A DNA stretch of 64,000 bases, from assembly GCF_016482825.1 (NCBI RefSeq), contig NZ_JAEMNV010000005.1, forward strand, positions 120,921-184,920, given 5' to 3'. The stretch comes from Antrihabitans stalagmiti (GTDB taxonomy: Bacteria; Actinomycetota; Actinomycetes; Mycobacteriales; Mycobacteriaceae). Shown one piece after another: positions 62,193 to 64,000 of the stretch (its first letter is position 1; every line of letters starts with the position of its first letter). Under the pieces are notes generated by a model that saw nothing but the letters and a program-made list of their open reading frames with translations, did no database searches and had not been told where the DNA came from. The translations under genes were made by a program, and so were the position numbers.

Positions 62193-63230
62193 TCACTCCG
62201 TCGGCAACCGCAGCACACCGGTCCCGTCTCGTAGATCCCGGTACAACGTGAACTCGCCCGTCGGGTTGCCGTCGAGATCGGTCACAACACCGACGGCGTG
62301 GTCGCCGATGCACTGCTTGCCCTGCGGCGGCGGGTCGCAGACGACTACGTACCCGTGAATGCGGTCGACGGTTCCCGGCTCCAACTCGGTGACACCCAAC
62401 ATCCCGGCCTGGGAGATACCGAGATCGAGGTTGTTTGCGTTCAACCATTTCTCGACGTTCGGAATGACCCGACTTTCGTATTCCTGGCCTTGGTCGAACG
62501 GCATGACAATCCGCATCGATGCGACGGGTTCGCCAACGGTGACGGGCAGGCTTGCGCTCAGATATGCGTCGTGGGTCAGTGCCGCGGTCCGGTCGCCGAA
62601 GCTCAGCCGAATCAACGACGGCAGATCCGAATCCGCGTCGGGCAACTTGGCTGCAGTATCGAGATCGACGATGTTCACGCCGAGCCGAGTCCGGTCCGGC
62701 GCCAACACAATTCCTCGAGCGGCGGCGGTATCGCGCCATTGCTCGGCGCAGCTGGTGAGTTCGGCCAGGACGGTCGCCACGTTCTCGTTGGTCACCGACG
62801 CTGCCACCCACGGTATCGAAGCTTGCTCGTTCAAGCCGACAACCGGATGCCCGCACTCATCGAAGCTGTCGAGCAAAGCTCGCGTCTCCGACGCTAGTTC
62901 CCGAGCCCGCGTCACCTTCTCCGTAAGCGCTGCGGCACAGGATGTTCCGTCACAACGTCCCGAACCATCCGCCTCGTCCGAGTCGATCCGTAAGCGGACC
63001 ACCGCGTCGGCATCGCCGACGATCGCGAACGTAATCTCGGAACCACCCTGCGCCGGCCAGAGGTTGCGCGCATCGATCAGTTCGAGTTGACCAGGAAACT
63101 GCTGCTCCGCAATGTCTTTCGCAAGCCGCTCGTCGTCAGCCGTGCCGAAGACGCTGCAACTCGTCAGCATCGTTGCGGCCATGGCGGTCGCACCGATGAG
63201 CAACACGGGAACGATAGGTCTGCGCCTCAT
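62193..63230 (-). CDS. Lipoprotein of unknown function
   Basis: 345 residues from ATG 63230 (MRRRPIVPVLLIGATAMAA), signal peptide ending in lipobox LTSC (Cys near 25). The mature part has several cysteines (RCDGTSCAA, FDECGHP, LTSCAEQ, VVCDPPPQGKQCIG) probably in disulfides. No family recognised. Expected on the outer face of the membrane. Confidence 0.8.
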   Translation of the reverse strand: MRRRPIVPVLLIGATAMAATMLTSCSVFGTADDERLAKDIAEQQFPGQLELIDARNLWPAQGGSEITFAIVGDADAVVRLRIDSDEADGSGRCDGTSCAAALTEKVTRARELASETRALLDSFDECGHPVVGLNEQASIPWVAASVTNENVATVLAELTSCAEQWRDTAAARGIVLAPDRTRLGVNIVDLDTAAKLPDADSDLPSLIRLSFGDRTAALTHDAYLSASLPVTVGEPVASMRIVMPFDQGQEYESRVIPNVEKWLNANNLDLGISQAGMLGVTELEPGTVDRIHGYVVVCDPPPQGKQCIGDHAVGVVTDLDGNPTGEFTLYRDLRDGTGVLRLPTE

Positions 63231-63411
63231 TCCTCGACGATAGGACGAGCGCACAAGCAACCGCACGAGTGAATCTACTCGAGTCCGGAATGGCGAAAGC
63301 AAGGTCCTCACGATCGATCTGGTCCTGCTGGGCGCCGATTGTGGCTACGGGCGGGGTTGCTGCCCAACCTCCATCTAGGCGCCGACGATCCGGACTGTGG
63401 AGGCCGGAAAC

Positions 63412-64000
63412 CTAGGCCGCCGATGCCAGGGTGTCGGTGTTGCGGCGGCGTTTCTCCAGGTCCCAGTTGCGGAGCAGGACGTCGGTGGCGAAGCTGGCAT
63501 CGAGCGGTTCGCCGGACCAGTCAGCAGTGACGGCATCGGGATCGACGTAGTGGTAGCGGCGACTGAGGTCGTCGGCATCGCCGGACAGCAGTGGCGCGTA
63601 GTCGATTCTGCGTCCGTCGAGGTCAGCGAAGGTGAAGTGCTGATCGCCGTCGGCAGTAATGGTGAACAGCCCGTCGTGCAATGCGCGATGATGCTCACCG
63701 CACAGCAGGGTCAGATTGTCGAGATCGGTCGGACCGCCCCGCGAATAGTAGACAACGTGATGCGCATGCAGAAACCTCGTGCGGCCACAGCCCGGAACTG
63801 TGCAGCACCGATCCCGGATCAGCAACTGCCGCAGCAAGGTTCGACTCGGTCGACGTCGAGACTTGTCCCAGGCGATGGTCGGTCCGAGACGCCCGTGACG
63901 GATCAGCCGCACCGACGCGGTGCACAACACTGTTTCCAGAGTCTGCGAGTCGAGACCGGGTCCGTCGTCGAGATGAGCATGCGGAGCGTCCAGTGGTGTC
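63412..64000 (-). CDS. HNH endonuclease, DUF222/13E12 type (C-terminal part)
   Basis: The frame is open to the window edge, so the N-terminus (DUF222) is missing. The HNH domain has LLRQLLIRDRCCTVPGCGRT, HAHHVVYYSRGGPTDLDNL and LLCGEHHRALHDG, including zinc-type CxxxxC and HH. These genes occur in many copies in actinobacteria and resemble M. tuberculosis 13E12 repeats. Confidence 0.9.
   Translation of the reverse strand, partial: TPLDAPHAHLDDGPGLDSQTLETVLCTASVRLIRHGRLGPTIAWDKSRRRPSRTLLRQLLIRDRCCTVPGCGRTRFLHAHHVVYYSRGGPTDLDNLTLLCGEHHRALHDGLFTITADGDQHFTFADLDGRRIDYAPLLSGDADDLSRRYHYVDPDAVTADWSGEPLDASFATDVLLRNWDLEKRRRNTDTLASAA

Overview
The window is high-GC actinobacterial chromosome, most likely Rhodococcus or a close mycolic-acid relative (order Mycobacteriales). 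This rests on GTG/TTG starts, many 1-4 nt ATGA or TGATG overlaps, and a block from about 2.3 to 22.5 kb whose genes match, in inverted orientation, the Mycobacterium tuberculosis neighbourhood Rv0946c-Rv0959: pgi, chorismate mutase, uvrD1, M23 peptidase, sucCD, 34 kDa-antigen-like protein, DUF6350 protein, purN, purH, and a MoxR-type ATPase with a VWA partner. A DyP peroxidase/encapsulin pair also fits Rhodococcus. No phage, IS element, integrase or CRISPR array was seen.

Layout. 0-1.5 kb: a zinc-starvation locus with a CobW-type GTPase diverging from four cysteine-poor ribosomal protein genes (L28, L33, S14, S18) across two Zur-like boxes. 1.5-7.3 kb: a LysM/bulb-lectin protein, the VWA/AAA+ pair, a DUF4126 membrane protein, and a DUF559 gene lying between two copies of a palindromic repeat. 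7.4-22.5 kb: the conserved housekeeping block (purHN, sucCD, pcrA/uvrD1, chorismate mutase, SSADH, pgi). 22.6-31.4 kb: an acyltransferase-fold protein, a PNPOx/MocR pair, a flavin disulfide reductase, two tandem carboxylesterases and a lipoprotein. 31.4-37.8 kb: a Fpg/Nei glycosylase, cobF, thyA-folA, a cupin, an HTH/SRPBCC pair and an LLM oxidoreductase. 38-40.3 kb: a tightly coupled dyp-encapsulin-membrane protein operon. 40.4-46.1 kb: SDR, acyl-CoA dehydrogenase, a second M23 peptidase, a deazaflavin-type enzyme, an OYE-type reductase and a crotonase. 46.2-54.9 kb: tRNA-Arg(CCT), a GGDEF-EAL protein and four small regulator-plus-target units (ArsR, TetR/MFS, MarR, AraC), several with visible operators. 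55-64 kb: a CDF exporter divergent from an ECF importer, a DM13 protein, an MFS transporter, several unknowns, and an HNH/DUF222 gene cut by the window end.

The most unusual non-coding signal is a family of composite palindromes (four copies, near 22.5, 40.3, 43.4 and 54.9 kb). Each starts 0-1 nt after a stop codon and has the form mini-hairpin, GTGAGTCyTTTyGG hairpin, mini-hairpin. A second palindrome family (CGAGTGTGCACTT) flanks the DUF559 gene. Other points of interest are a 16-codon leader ORF whose stop overlaps the pcrA start as ATGA, a CRP-type site before an M23 peptidase gene, a compact three-helix leader after folA, and the membrane protein gene that is third in the encapsulin operon.
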